Shown here piece by piece: positions 1 through 5,981 of a stretch of DNA of 6,627 nt. A program made the translations under genes and the position numbers. Source of the DNA: an uncultured Candidatus Saccharibacteria bacterium (lineage in GTDB: Bacteria > Patescibacteriota > Saccharimonadia > Saccharimonadales > Saccharimonadaceae); NCBI GenBank assembly GCA_938049075.1, contig CALICZ010000109.1, positions 1-6,627 of the forward strand. The letters are read 5' to 3'. Below the pieces are notes generated by a model. That model did no database searches and was not told the DNA's origin. It was given only the letters and a program-made list of their open reading frames with translations. How positions within the stretch are numbered: position 1 is the first letter of the stretch; each line of letters starts with the position of its first letter.

Positions 1-342
1 AACATCAAGCGCATGATCATTGCTATATTTCATTAACTTACCAATGGTATTTGGCTCAATAAAATCGTCACTGTCGACAAACAAAACGTAATCACCCGTG
101 GCTCGCTCAAGCCCATAGTTACGCGCGTCAGAGAGGCCTCCATTCTGTTTTGAGAGAACTATAGCACGTACATCATTGGCACTATATCTCTTGGCAATCT
201 TAGCCGTCTCATCAGTGCTTCCATCATCAATAATAAGTAATTCTAAGTTCTTATAGTCTTGGCTTAGGATGCTGCTTATTGCCTTGCCTACATATTTTTC
301 AACATTGTAGGCAGGCATAATGATTGATAGTTTTTTATCCAT
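1..342 (-). CDS. GT2-family glycosyltransferase, N-terminal part (runs off the left edge)
   Basis: Only the first 114 codons are present; the C-terminal part lies beyond base 1. I translated it by hand from an ATG at 342-340. The protein starts MDKKLSIIMPAYNVEKYVGK, the typical GT-A beginning of family 2 transferases. The nucleotide-binding IIDDGSTDET follows at about residues 38-47, then an SKQNGGLSDARNYGLERATG stretch, and the metal-binding DxD as FVDSDD at about residues 87-92. By family, it should transfer an activated sugar from a nucleotide donor onto the lipid-linked repeat unit at the cytoplasmic membrane face. Donor and acceptor cannot be read from this piece. The start is well supported: AAGGAG (349-354) lies 6 nt upstream, and the ATG overlaps the stop of the preceding GT4 by 8 bp (ATGGATAA), which suggests translational coupling. 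A GT2 identity is very likely; sugar specificity is unknown. Confidence 0.9.
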   Translation of the reverse strand, partial: MDKKLSIIMPAYNVEKYVGKAISSILSQDYKNLELLIIDDGSTDETAKIAKRYSANDVRAIVLSKQNGGLSDARNYGLERATGDYVLFVDSDDFIEPNTIGKLMKYSNDHALDV

Positions 343-1456
343 CAAGCACTCCTTTGTATATATTTACTAATTGATTTGTAATATGGTTGATGTCATATTG
401 ATAACGTAGCTCATCTGCTACGACGTCTGCTCGGCCTTTTCGTACAGCACGTGACACTTCGCTCACCCAAGAGGTAGCACCATGCCCAAGACTTGCAAAA
501 GCCATTCGCGTACTCATCTTCACATCAGGATCAATCGTATCACTAACAACACATGGTAATCGGTTTGCCTGCGCCTCAACCAATACAACAGGAAGCCCTT
601 CAAAAAAGGATGGCATCACAAACACATCTGCCGCGCTATACATTTTCTCTGTATCTGCGACAACCCCTGTGAATATCACATAGCGAGAAAGACCGAGTTG
701 TGCAACTTTTGCTTCAACCGCTGTACGTAGCGGCCCATCTCCAACCAGAAGCAAGTATGATTTGGGCTGCTCTTTATGGTATCGAGCAAAGATATCAACA
801 ATGAAATTATGGTTTTTCACTTCGTAAAATCGCGCGACATTCAGCAATACAGTTGTGTCTTGCGGCAAGTTATACGCTTCGCGTATATCGCGACGAATAG
901 TTTCACTGTAAGCAAATTTTTGCAAATCTATTCCATTATTAATCACTGTAAATGGCCGACACCCAAACAGTGCACGACCCGCATCTTTTGCGCATGCTAT
1001 TTTTTCTGTTGCATACAGACCAATGGTAAACCTTGCTAGTGTAAAATATATTCTTTTTTTAAGTGGTGGGTTAACTTCAGATTGCGTGCAGTGTGAATGT
1101 GCAATTCTCATCGACACACCTGCTCGTGCTGCAGCAATTAATGCAAAGACTGAATTATAGTATGTATGTGCATGAACAATATTTATTTGATATTTCTTTA
1201 TTACAGACTTAATTGCTCGGATATAAGCGATTATACCAACGTCCTTAATGTCAGGTATACGGACAATTGTTCCACCCAATTGCTCTATCTCATCTTCGTA
1301 GTCAAAGTGATTATTACTAAAGCACAGGAAGTAAAACCGATAGTTATCTCGATCAATTGTACGAAGGATATTCATCACAAATGTTTCTGCTCCACCACGA
1401 TTCATACTTGCAACAACATGCAGGATGTGAAGTTTTTTATCTTTCTGCATACACAC
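335..1456 (-). CDS. GT4-family glycosyltransferase (GT-B fold), EpsF-like
   Basis: This 373-aa protein has the full length of a two-domain GT4 enzyme. The N-terminal acceptor domain opens with ILHVVASMNRGGAETFVMNI (GGAE at 21-24), followed by VHAHTYYNS (94-102) and RIAHSH (117-122). The C-terminal donor domain has INNGID (172-177), NVARFYEVKNH (206-216, with R209 and K214 as likely phosphate contacts), VGDG (238-241) and the EX7E signature FEGLPVVLVEA with E286 and E294. It is a cytoplasmic retaining transferase expected to add one sugar to the repeat unit; the layout resembles EpsF-type capsule enzymes. The longest start is GTG at 1456, immediately after the upstream TAA (1457-1459), with AAGGA 9 nt before it. 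An in-frame ATG at 1450 (residue 3) is the alternative but leaves the Shine-Dalgarno about 15 nt away. The gene is A+T-rich (about 32% G+C in the line counted at 1021-1080). Specific sugar and linkage are unknown. Confidence 0.93.
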   Translation of the reverse strand: MCMQKDKKLHILHVVASMNRGGAETFVMNILRTIDRDNYRFYFLCFSNNHFDYEDEIEQLGGTIVRIPDIKDVGIIAYIRAIKSVIKKYQINIVHAHTYYNSVFALIAAARAGVSMRIAHSHCTQSEVNPPLKKRIYFTLARFTIGLYATEKIACAKDAGRALFGCRPFTVINNGIDLQKFAYSETIRRDIREAYNLPQDTTVLLNVARFYEVKNHNFIVDIFARYHKEQPKSYLLLVGDGPLRTAVEAKVAQLGLSRYVIFTGVVADTEKMYSAADVFVMPSFFEGLPVVLVEAQANRLPCVVSDTIDPDVKMSTRMAFASLGHGATSWVSEVSRAVRKGRADVVADELRYQYDINHITNQLVNIYKGVLDG

Positions 1457-2257
1457 TTACTTTCTTCCTTGTAATCTTTTATTGCGGTATAGCCGAATCA
1501 TCCATGTAGGTGCCATACCAGCTAATATGCTCTTTACAATTCGAATATATTCGATAGGTCCAGCGCCTAGCAATGGGTAATAATGGAGACGCGCCTTTAG
1601 TTCTCCGCCTCGATGGCGCAGTCTTCGTTTTCTGTAATCATTTGGATTAACTCGATACAAGTATAATATACTGTCAAGCATATACATTCGTTTGTTTGCC
1701 AAGAGCAAATCGCACCACAGTGCAAGATCCTCAGCGCGATTGTAGTCCTTGTATCCACCAATCTGCTGTATATCAGCCTTCTTTATGATAGCAGCGGCAT
1801 GGACGGGCACGTCTCCACGCATTATTTCTCGTCTTGTTTTTTCGCCCCTCGAACCAATCGTGCCATAGTTTTCATCCCCAGAAAACTCCATAGCTCGGCT
1901 AGAGACAACCGCAAATTCAGGGTGCTTTTTACTATATTCATACAGTGTCTTAATTCTATTTTTTTTAGCGATATCATCGGTATCCATACGCACCAAATAC
2001 TCACCATTTGCATGTGCAATCGCGTTATTGAGAGAATACACAAGGCCTCTATTCTCTGGATTCTTGATGATGCGTATTCGCTTATCATTACCAAGCTCTT
2101 TTTTGATTGCCGCTAAGTCGTTCTTTCCACCATCGTCGACAATGATAAATTCAAAATCACGATATGTTTGGTTCAAAATGCTTTTTATCGCAACCTTTAA
2201 GTCAACATTATTGGTATTATACTCTGCCATGATGACCGAGACATTCGGTTGAACCAT
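1457..2257 (-). CDS. GT2-family glycosyltransferase (GT-A fold), complete
   Basis: This 266-aa inverting-type GT2 enzyme is complete. It opens with VSVIMAEYNTN (6-16), then the beta-strand and nucleotide-binding aspartates FIIVDDGGKND (37-47, D41 and D42), PENRGLVYSLNNAI (67-80), the metal-binding DxD as RMDTDD (90-95), and a later acidic pair in NRAEDLALWCD (173-183) in the usual position of the catalytic base. The GGYK motif (167-170) just before it is also typical. The short C-terminal tail is basic (RRLRHRGGELKAR, RLYRNKRLQGRK) with an amphipathic stretch around 235-255, consistent with membrane-surface attachment; it has no obvious transmembrane span. ATG at 2257 directly abuts the TAG of the polymerase gene (TAGATG), with GGAGG 5 nt upstream (2263-2267), so the start is firm. 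By context it extends the lipid-linked repeat unit; the sugar is unknown. Confidence 0.94.
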   Translation of the reverse strand: MVQPNVSVIMAEYNTNNVDLKVAIKSILNQTYRDFEFIIVDDGGKNDLAAIKKELGNDKRIRIIKNPENRGLVYSLNNAIAHANGEYLVRMDTDDIAKKNRIKTLYEYSKKHPEFAVVSSRAMEFSGDENYGTIGSRGEKTRREIMRGDVPVHAAAIIKKADIQQIGGYKDYNRAEDLALWCDLLLANKRMYMLDSILYLYRVNPNDYRKRRLRHRGGELKARLHYYPLLGAGPIEYIRIVKSILAGMAPTWMIRLYRNKRLQGRK

Positions 2258-3364
2258 CTAGACCTCCCCACTGATACTAAATTGATATGGTATAATATCT
2301 GACTGATCGAGGATGAAGTATGAGACAACAAAAAAGCCAATCGCATAGCAAACAACCATGCTATACAGTATCAGTTTCCTCATCCTATCTGAGCTTACTC
2401 TTGGTATAAGCGTTAACAATATAATATAAAGCAGCGAGAAATAGAGCGCTTGACGTTTTATAAACGGTGATACAAACCCAAGTAGCAAAAGAACTATTTC
2501 CGTAGTAGCACCCGCCATAATAAACGTATTGTATGCAATATCACCGCGCAAGATTACATATTTCGACAGTATAAAAATAGCTACCAGCAAAGCTAGCTTG
2601 CAATAGAAAATGAGGTTTGCACCATCTTCATTAACATATGTGTATAGCTCATACTTACCAAATCCTGGCAGCGATAGCGCGAGGTTCAATGCGTTTATCG
2701 TTATGGCAATGGCGATAGCCAACATCAAGACAAACTTTGTGATATAACGCATATTTAGTGAGTATGTTACCTGACGAATAGTGTTTATCGTACCGATTCG
2801 TATGATGAAGTAGAACGGTATCACAAGAAGTGCGCTTATATGAAACAGACCAGCGACAATACACCACAGTGTAAATAGCATAAACCGTCGATCTCTTACA
2901 TACGACAAGGCCAAGAAAACAATTGATATTGCAATACCCTGACGAACAGCATTGAGCGACATAGGCAACACTGTCATCAAGTATAAGAATGTTACAAGTC
3001 CAGGATATTGCGGTTTGAATCTTACAAGCCCCGCGTAGAAAAATCCGATCGTTAGCAGTACTGTTGTTACAAAAAGGACTCGAGTATCATACATTGCGAA
3101 CAGTGATGAGAACTTTTCGAGAGCAATGTATCCCGCTTCGATACCTCCGATGCCATCAAACCCATTTTTGGCATGTTCAGAAAATATATCAATATAATTA
3201 AAATAATCTGTCCCCACCCCATATCGAAAACCACCAATAATTATTGGTATAAGTAGCCCCAGCATACAAAACAATCGTTGCCGTGATCGAAATCCAACCG
3301 ATACAAGATAGGCAGACAGCGCAAAGGCAATGATATAGAAAAAGAGGCTTTCGAGATTACCCAT
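2258..3364 (-). CDS. EpsG/Wzy-like polysaccharide polymerase, multi-pass membrane protein
   Basis: This 368-aa, very hydrophobic protein has about ten to twelve predicted membrane segments (for example residues 6-24, 31-45, 97-115, 122-138, 165-190, 210-232, 251-272, 281-298, 307-321, 330-352). It carries motifs I associate with the EpsG family: GGFRYGVGTDYFNY (44-57), a periplasmic-loop EAGYIALEKF (76-85), the SLNAVRQGIAISI stretch (136-148), FHISALLVIPF (174-184) and IKRQALYF (302-309). The conserved arginines R47, R141 and R304 are candidates for undecaprenyl-pyrophosphate or glycan contacts. The family is thought to polymerise flipped repeat units on the outer face of the membrane, the Wzy role. 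The ATG at 3364 overlaps the upstream GT4 stop by 8 bp (ATGGGTAA), with AAGGAG 7 nt before it (3372-3377). The gene is A+T-rich (37-38% in the lines counted), as often seen for polymerases. EpsG membership is a motif judgement, not a database result. Confidence 0.87.
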   Translation of the reverse strand: MGNLESLFFYIIAFALSAYLVSVGFRSRQRLFCMLGLLIPIIIGGFRYGVGTDYFNYIDIFSEHAKNGFDGIGGIEAGYIALEKFSSLFAMYDTRVLFVTTVLLTIGFFYAGLVRFKPQYPGLVTFLYLMTVLPMSLNAVRQGIAISIVFLALSYVRDRRFMLFTLWCIVAGLFHISALLVIPFYFIIRIGTINTIRQVTYSLNMRYITKFVLMLAIAIAITINALNLALSLPGFGKYELYTYVNEDGANLIFYCKLALLVAIFILSKYVILRGDIAYNTFIMAGATTEIVLLLLGFVSPFIKRQALYFSLLYIILLTLIPRVSSDRMRKLILYSMVVCYAIGFFVVSYFILDQSDIIPYQFSISGEV

Positions 3365-4469
3365 TATAAATCTCCTTCATCGTGCGCGAAATAGTCGCAA
3401 GGTCATACTGGCGTGCTTGTAGCCTTGATTGCTCACCAAGTCGATGAGCTAGCTTTGGATCTCGACGAATCTGCTCTACTCGTTGCAAAAAAACCTGCTT
3501 GTCAAAGTTTGTCACGAATCCATTCTTATTATCTTTCACCAACTCTGTCGTACCGCGACAGCGTGTGGTGATAATAGGTAACCCAGCGAACATCGCCTCC
3601 ATAAGGTGAACAGGAAGTCCCTCTTGCTTCGAACTTGAGATAGAGAGATCAGCAATCTGGAGTAATTGATGAACATCATTACGATAGCCTAATAGATGTA
3701 CATGGCCTGCTAGGCAATATCGGGCGAGATATCGCTCTATCTGACCATGTAGTGAATCCTGACCAGCCAGTAATAAATGAACCTCAGTATTCGCCTCTAG
3801 CAAAGGGCGTAGTGCAGCTAGAAGCCACAGCTGGTTCTTTCTTTTTGACAGTTCCGCTAGATATACCATCACAAAGTCGCTCTGCTTCAAGCCGAGTGAG
3901 CGCCGTAAGGCATGCTTTTCTCTTGTAGTTAACTTAGGTGTAAACCGCGCTGGATCTACCCCCACCCCCGGCACATACACCACACTGGTGGCAAAGTGGC
4001 GGTTGGCTCGAGCATAATCCTCAGCATTGATCGTGATGAGGACGTCAGTGTAGTGTGCCATCAGGCGCTCGATGGGATAGTACACCAACCAGTTGAGCAG
4101 TGGCGCACCCGTAAAGAAGTGAAAGCCATGAGCAGTGTAGATCACCCGTGTGCCGCGCTGCCGAGCCTGCCGAGCCGCAAGACGCGTCACTACACTCCCG
4201 ACTGGCGTATGAGTATGGATGAGGTCGTACTGTTCGCGGTCGATAATCTCCTTGAGTTGGCGATAGGCCCGGACATTACTGAGTGTGAAAGGGCTGCGCG
4301 TAAATGGCACAACAAACTGCTTGTCACAATCCTCGATTTGCTCCTCACCCATCGAGGCATAATGCACCTCGTACCCCTGTTCGCGCAGCATCCGCATAAA
4401 GGGCCGGTTGAACTTCTGGAAGTTGGCAGTGTGTGAGGTGAAGAGGACTTTCTTCTTATTCGAGAGCAT
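3357..4469 (-). CDS. GT4-family glycosyltransferase, EpsD-like
   Basis: With the ATG at 4469 this is a 370-aa GT-B enzyme. Its N-terminal domain begins KKVLFTSHTANFQKFNRPF and includes LIHTHTPVGS (83-92), YTAHGFHFFTGAPLLNWLVY (111-130) and a YYPIERLMAHYTD stretch closely resembling Bacillus EpsD-type transferases. The C-terminal donor domain has VPGVGVD (166-172), LAELSKRKNQ (204-213), LLLAGQD (232-238) and the EX7E motif QEGLPVHLMEA with E283 and E291, then TTELVKDNKNGF (307-318). It probably adds the second sugar to the undecaprenyl-linked primer. The frame stays open to a GTG at 4514, but homologues begin near KKVLF, and GGGGG lies 6 nt before the ATG, so I chose 4469. It overlaps the phosphoglycosyl transferase stop by 14 bp. 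Odd point: G+C falls from about 56% (3961-4440) to about 46% (3361-3960) at the linker between the two domains (see findings). Confidence 0.93.
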   Translation of the reverse strand: MLSNKKKVLFTSHTANFQKFNRPFMRMLREQGYEVHYASMGEEQIEDCDKQFVVPFTRSPFTLSNVRAYRQLKEIIDREQYDLIHTHTPVGSVVTRLAARQARQRGTRVIYTAHGFHFFTGAPLLNWLVYYPIERLMAHYTDVLITINAEDYARANRHFATSVVYVPGVGVDPARFTPKLTTREKHALRRSLGLKQSDFVMVYLAELSKRKNQLWLLAALRPLLEANTEVHLLLAGQDSLHGQIERYLARYCLAGHVHLLGYRNDVHQLLQIADLSISSSKQEGLPVHLMEAMFAGLPIITTRCRGTTELVKDNKNGFVTNFDKQVFLQRVEQIRRDPKLAHRLGEQSRLQARQYDLATISRTMKEIYNG

Positions 4470-5076
4470 TATCGACCCCCGTGACCGTCCGCTCGCTTCC
4501 TTCCGTATGGCCACTCATCATTAATACCGCTCCAATGGTCTTTATCATGATCTTGACGTCAGTCAGGAAGCTCAGCCGCTGCACATACTCACCGTCCATC
4601 TCGGCTTTGCGCTGGTCATCTAGGTCGTCGCGACCATTTACCTGCGCCCAGCCAGTGATGCCTGGCTTGACGGAATTAGCATGGTATTTTTGGCGCAGAC
4701 TTATGAGCTTCTTCTCCGTCTTGATGACGGGCCGCGGCCCAACAATGCTCATGTCGCCTTTGATGACGTTGAGTAACTGGGGTAGCTCGTCGATGGACAG
4801 CTTGCGCAGTACCCCACCAAGCGGTGTGATGTAGCTATCTGCGTTGGTAAAACTATTGGTTGGCATATTCTTTGGTGCTTTCGTAGACATAGTGCGAAAT
4901 TTATAAACTGTAAACAACTGCTTATCTTTGCCGAAGCGCTTCTGGCGGAACAAGGCTGGCCCTTTCGACGTGAGGCGAATCGCCGCCGCGACTAGCAGCA
5001 TTGGCAGCCCCAGAATCACCAGCGCAGCCAGCGCTATGCTCACATCTTCGATGCGTTTTCCGTATTCCCGATACAT
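4456..5076 (-). CDS. Initiating sugar-1-phosphate transferase (monotopic phosphoglycosyl transferase, PF02397 type)
   Basis: This 206-aa enzyme has the size of minimal small-PGT proteins (PglC/EpsL-like), without the N-terminal multi-span domain of WbaP. Residues 13-33 form the hydrophobic re-entrant helix containing proline 25. The catalytic core follows: GPALFRQKRFGKD (39-51), FTVYKFRTMS (55-64), the catalytic Asp-Glu dyad in LSIDELPQLLNVIKGDMS (93-110, D96 and E97), IVGPRP (111-116) and KPGITGWAQVNGRD (137-150). It transfers a sugar phosphate from a UDP-sugar to undecaprenyl phosphate on the inner membrane face, the first committed step of the pathway. The donor may be a diNAcBac, GalNAc, GlcNAc or glucose derivative; this is not readable here. 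ATG at 5076 is preceded by AAGGGGG 6 nt upstream (5083-5089). It follows the Wzz-like gene after 91 bp and overlaps the next gene by 14 bp. G+C is high (58% in the line counted). Confidence 0.96.
   Translation of the reverse strand: MYREYGKRIEDVSIALAALVILGLPMLLVAAAIRLTSKGPALFRQKRFGKDKQLFTVYKFRTMSTKAPKNMPTNSFTNADSYITPLGGVLRKLSIDELPQLLNVIKGDMSIVGPRPVIKTEKKLISLRQKYHANSVKPGITGWAQVNGRDDLDDQRKAEMDGEYVQRLSFLTDVKIMIKTIGAVLMMSGHTEGSERTVTGVDNALE
4476..4480 (-). promoter_or_regulatory. Ribosome binding site supporting the ATG at 4469 (GGGGG)
   Basis: The run GGGGG sits 6 nt upstream of the ATG at 4469 of the EpsD-like gene. It lies inside the end of the phosphoglycosyl transferase gene. Together with homologue-like N-terminal residues it favours 4469 over the in-frame GTG at 4514. 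The match to a canonical AGGAGG is only partial. Confidence 0.45.
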
Positions 5077-5167
5077 GGTATACCCCCTTGTTACCCTGTG
5101 TTGTTATCGTGCCGCGTACCCATGCGGCTGTATGCTTCAGCAAAATAAGTTTTATTAGGTAGCGCGA
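5077..5167 (-). other. 91-bp spacer between the Wzz-like and phosphoglycosyl transferase genes, with weak hairpins
   Basis: This is the only sizeable gap inside the operon. Two 5-bp stems are visible. One straddles the Wzz stop codon (5161-5165 with 5171-5175, AGCGC/GCGCT, 5-nt loop). The other is GCCGC/GCGGC at 5111-5115 and 5124-5128 with an 8-nt loop. Neither is followed directly by a U tract, so I do not call a terminator. The spacer may tune expression between the regulator-like first gene and the enzymes. No convincing internal promoter was found. Confidence 0.35.
5083..5089 (-). promoter_or_regulatory. Ribosome binding site of the phosphoglycosyl transferase (AAGGGGG)
   Basis: AAGGGGG lies 6 nt before the ATG at 5076. 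It is an unusual G-run form of the Shine-Dalgarno that recurs in front of the Wzz-like gene (5802-5806, 4 nt before GTG) and the EpsD-like gene (4476-4480, 6 nt before ATG). The genes farther down the operon use ordinary AAGGAG or GGAGG. Confidence 0.55.
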
Positions 5168-5797
5168 CTAGCGCTTAGCCTTGGTCGCCGCGGATGTAAC
5201 TGCGGCAGCTGCTTCGGCCACGCGCTGCGATTGCGCATAGTCGTAGGCAAAGAACAATCCTACGATGGCAAGCAGCAGTGCGCCACCGCCACCAAGTGCC
5301 ATTGCCTGCCACAGCCCTATGCTTGCTGGCGCACTTGGTGTATTGACAGCGTCGACAGTTTTGATGCTAACTTTGGTTTTGCCATACAATGCTTTCGTTT
5401 GCTTTTCAAACTCGGTAATCGCCTGTTTGAGCAAGGTTTCGCTCATCTTGGGCTCACCAGCATTCATCGAGACAGTGATGATATCGGTGTTCTTTACGTG
5501 CTTGGCAGTTGTGTTGGCCAGTAGTGTCTCGTAGCTCCCCTTGTACTGGGCACGGTCGATTACCGGATCGAGCACCCGCCGCGAGGTAAAGAGCGTGGTG
5601 TAGTTGGTAAGCGTAATGGTGTTTTGACCCTGCTTTACCCCTGTTAGCAGCAATGTTGCGGAGCTTTTATACTGCGGCTGCTGGATGGACAGCGCATAGG
5701 CTGCACCCAACCCAATACCAACGAGAATGGCAACAATCATCACCGGCCACTTTCCTGCATAATATCGTATTAGTTGGTAGAAATTGATTGTTTCCAC
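5168..5797 (-). CDS. Wzz/CpsC-like chain-length determinant (polysaccharide co-polymerase without kinase domain)
   Basis: This 209-aa protein has the two-membrane-helix layout of the Wzz superfamily. A short cytoplasmic N-terminus (METINFYQLIRYYAGKW) is followed by TM1 at about 18-38. The extracytoplasmic domain has YKSSATLLLTG (43-53), TLTNYTTLFTSRRVLDPVID (62-81), NTDIITVSMNAGEPKMSETL (103-122) and a helical EFEKQTKALYG region (129-139). A Pro-rich junction, VNTPSAPASIGLW (151-163), leads to TM2 at about 164-185. The cytoplasmic tail is short, Ala/Lys-rich, and contains no Walker motifs and no tyrosine cluster. It should regulate chain length and export by working with the polymerase, as EpsA/CpsC do. 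A partner kinase (EpsB/CpsD) is expected elsewhere. The start is a GTG at 5797, with GGGGG 4 nt before it; the first residues match the family start. It is the first gene of the operon, behind the promoter at 5848-5876. Confidence 0.92.
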   Translation of the reverse strand: METINFYQLIRYYAGKWPVMIVAILVGIGLGAAYALSIQQPQYKSSATLLLTGVKQGQNTITLTNYTTLFTSRRVLDPVIDRAQYKGSYETLLANTTAKHVKNTDIITVSMNAGEPKMSETLLKQAITEFEKQTKALYGKTKVSIKTVDAVNTPSAPASIGLWQAMALGGGGALLLAIVGLFFAYDYAQSQRVAEAAAAVTSAATKAKR

Positions 5798-5847
5798 AAT
5801 GCCCCCTGTGCGTTATGTTCTCATATTGTTTGTCCCACCTATGTTCG

Positions 5848-5876
5848 ACTATAGCATAGATTTTGCTGAGTTCCAA
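5848..5876 (-). promoter_or_regulatory. Predicted sigma-70-type promoter of the polysaccharide operon
   Basis: On the minus strand TTGGAA (5871-5876) is followed by exactly 17 bp and then TATAGT (5848-5853), which matches five of six positions of the -10 consensus. It is preceded by TGc, an extended -10. The start of transcription would lie near 5841, giving a leader of about 44 nt before the GTG at 5797. No other minus-strand promoter of similar quality was noticed in the intergenic region. Read by eye only. Confidence 0.7.
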
Positions 5877-5950
5877 GCATATCTTGCAACATATGGCGAT
5901 CATACATTTATAGAACAGGGGTTATACCATAAATTGTTGTGGAAAATTCA

Positions 5951-5975
5951 GCAGATTTGCGTACTGCAAAGATGC
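5951..5975. repeat. Imperfect inverted repeat next to the -10 of the divergent gene (possible operator)
   Basis: GCAGATTTGC (5951-5960) and GCAAAGATGC (5966-5975) form an inverted repeat with 8 of 10 positions paired around a 5-nt centre. The inner TTTGC/GCAAA arms are perfect. It ends directly before the TACAAT element (5976-5981) of the candidate plus-strand promoter and occupies the place where a -35 box would be. This is the position of a typical operator or activator site, but it could arise by chance. Confidence 0.35.
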
Positions 5976-5981
5976 TACAAT
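5973..5981 (+). promoter_or_regulatory. Candidate extended -10 promoter for the 188-aa gene
   Basis: TGcTACAAT is an extended -10 element with a five-of-six match in TACAAT. Transcription would begin near 5988, about 57 nt before the ATG at 6045. There is no -35 box at the right distance; the nearest TTGCGT (5957-5962) leaves only 13 bp. The promoter may rely on the TGn motif or on an activator. A second weak -10-like TATACT lies at 5994-5999, also without a -35. Confidence 0.45.

Noticed and set aside
3996..4436. 146-codon plus-strand open frame opposite the EpsD-like gene.
   Set aside because: It lies wholly antisense to a well-supported GT4 with its motifs intact, has no recognisable protein features and is favoured only by the G+C-rich sequence there.
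4470..4514. Upstream GTG start for the EpsD-like gene, adding 15 residues (MAIRKEASGRSRGSI).
   Set aside because: The extension is a basic stretch without hydrophobic or family-like sequence and lies deep in the phosphoglycosyl transferase gene. The ATG at 4469 begins at the family-typical KKVLFTS and has a G-rich site 6 nt upstream.
4481..4834. 117-codon plus-strand open frame opposite the phosphoglycosyl transferase.
   Set aside because: It is antisense to the catalytic core of a clear enzyme, with Ser/Arg-rich composition typical of a shadow frame.
5091..5123. Ten-codon upstream frame (ATG to TAA on the minus strand) before the phosphoglycosyl transferase, as a possible leader peptide.
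   Set aside because: There is no Shine-Dalgarno at proper spacing and no run of regulatory codons; such short frames occur by chance.
5140..5175. Possible intrinsic terminator after the Wzz-like gene.
   Set aside because: The stem is only 5 bp, and the T-rich stretch lies about 10 nt or more downstream and is interrupted. A terminator here would also cut the operon.
5957..5981. TTGCGT as the -35 box of the plus-strand promoter.
   Set aside because: It is only 13 bp from TACAAT, too short for sigma-70 recognition; the extended -10 alone is the better reading.
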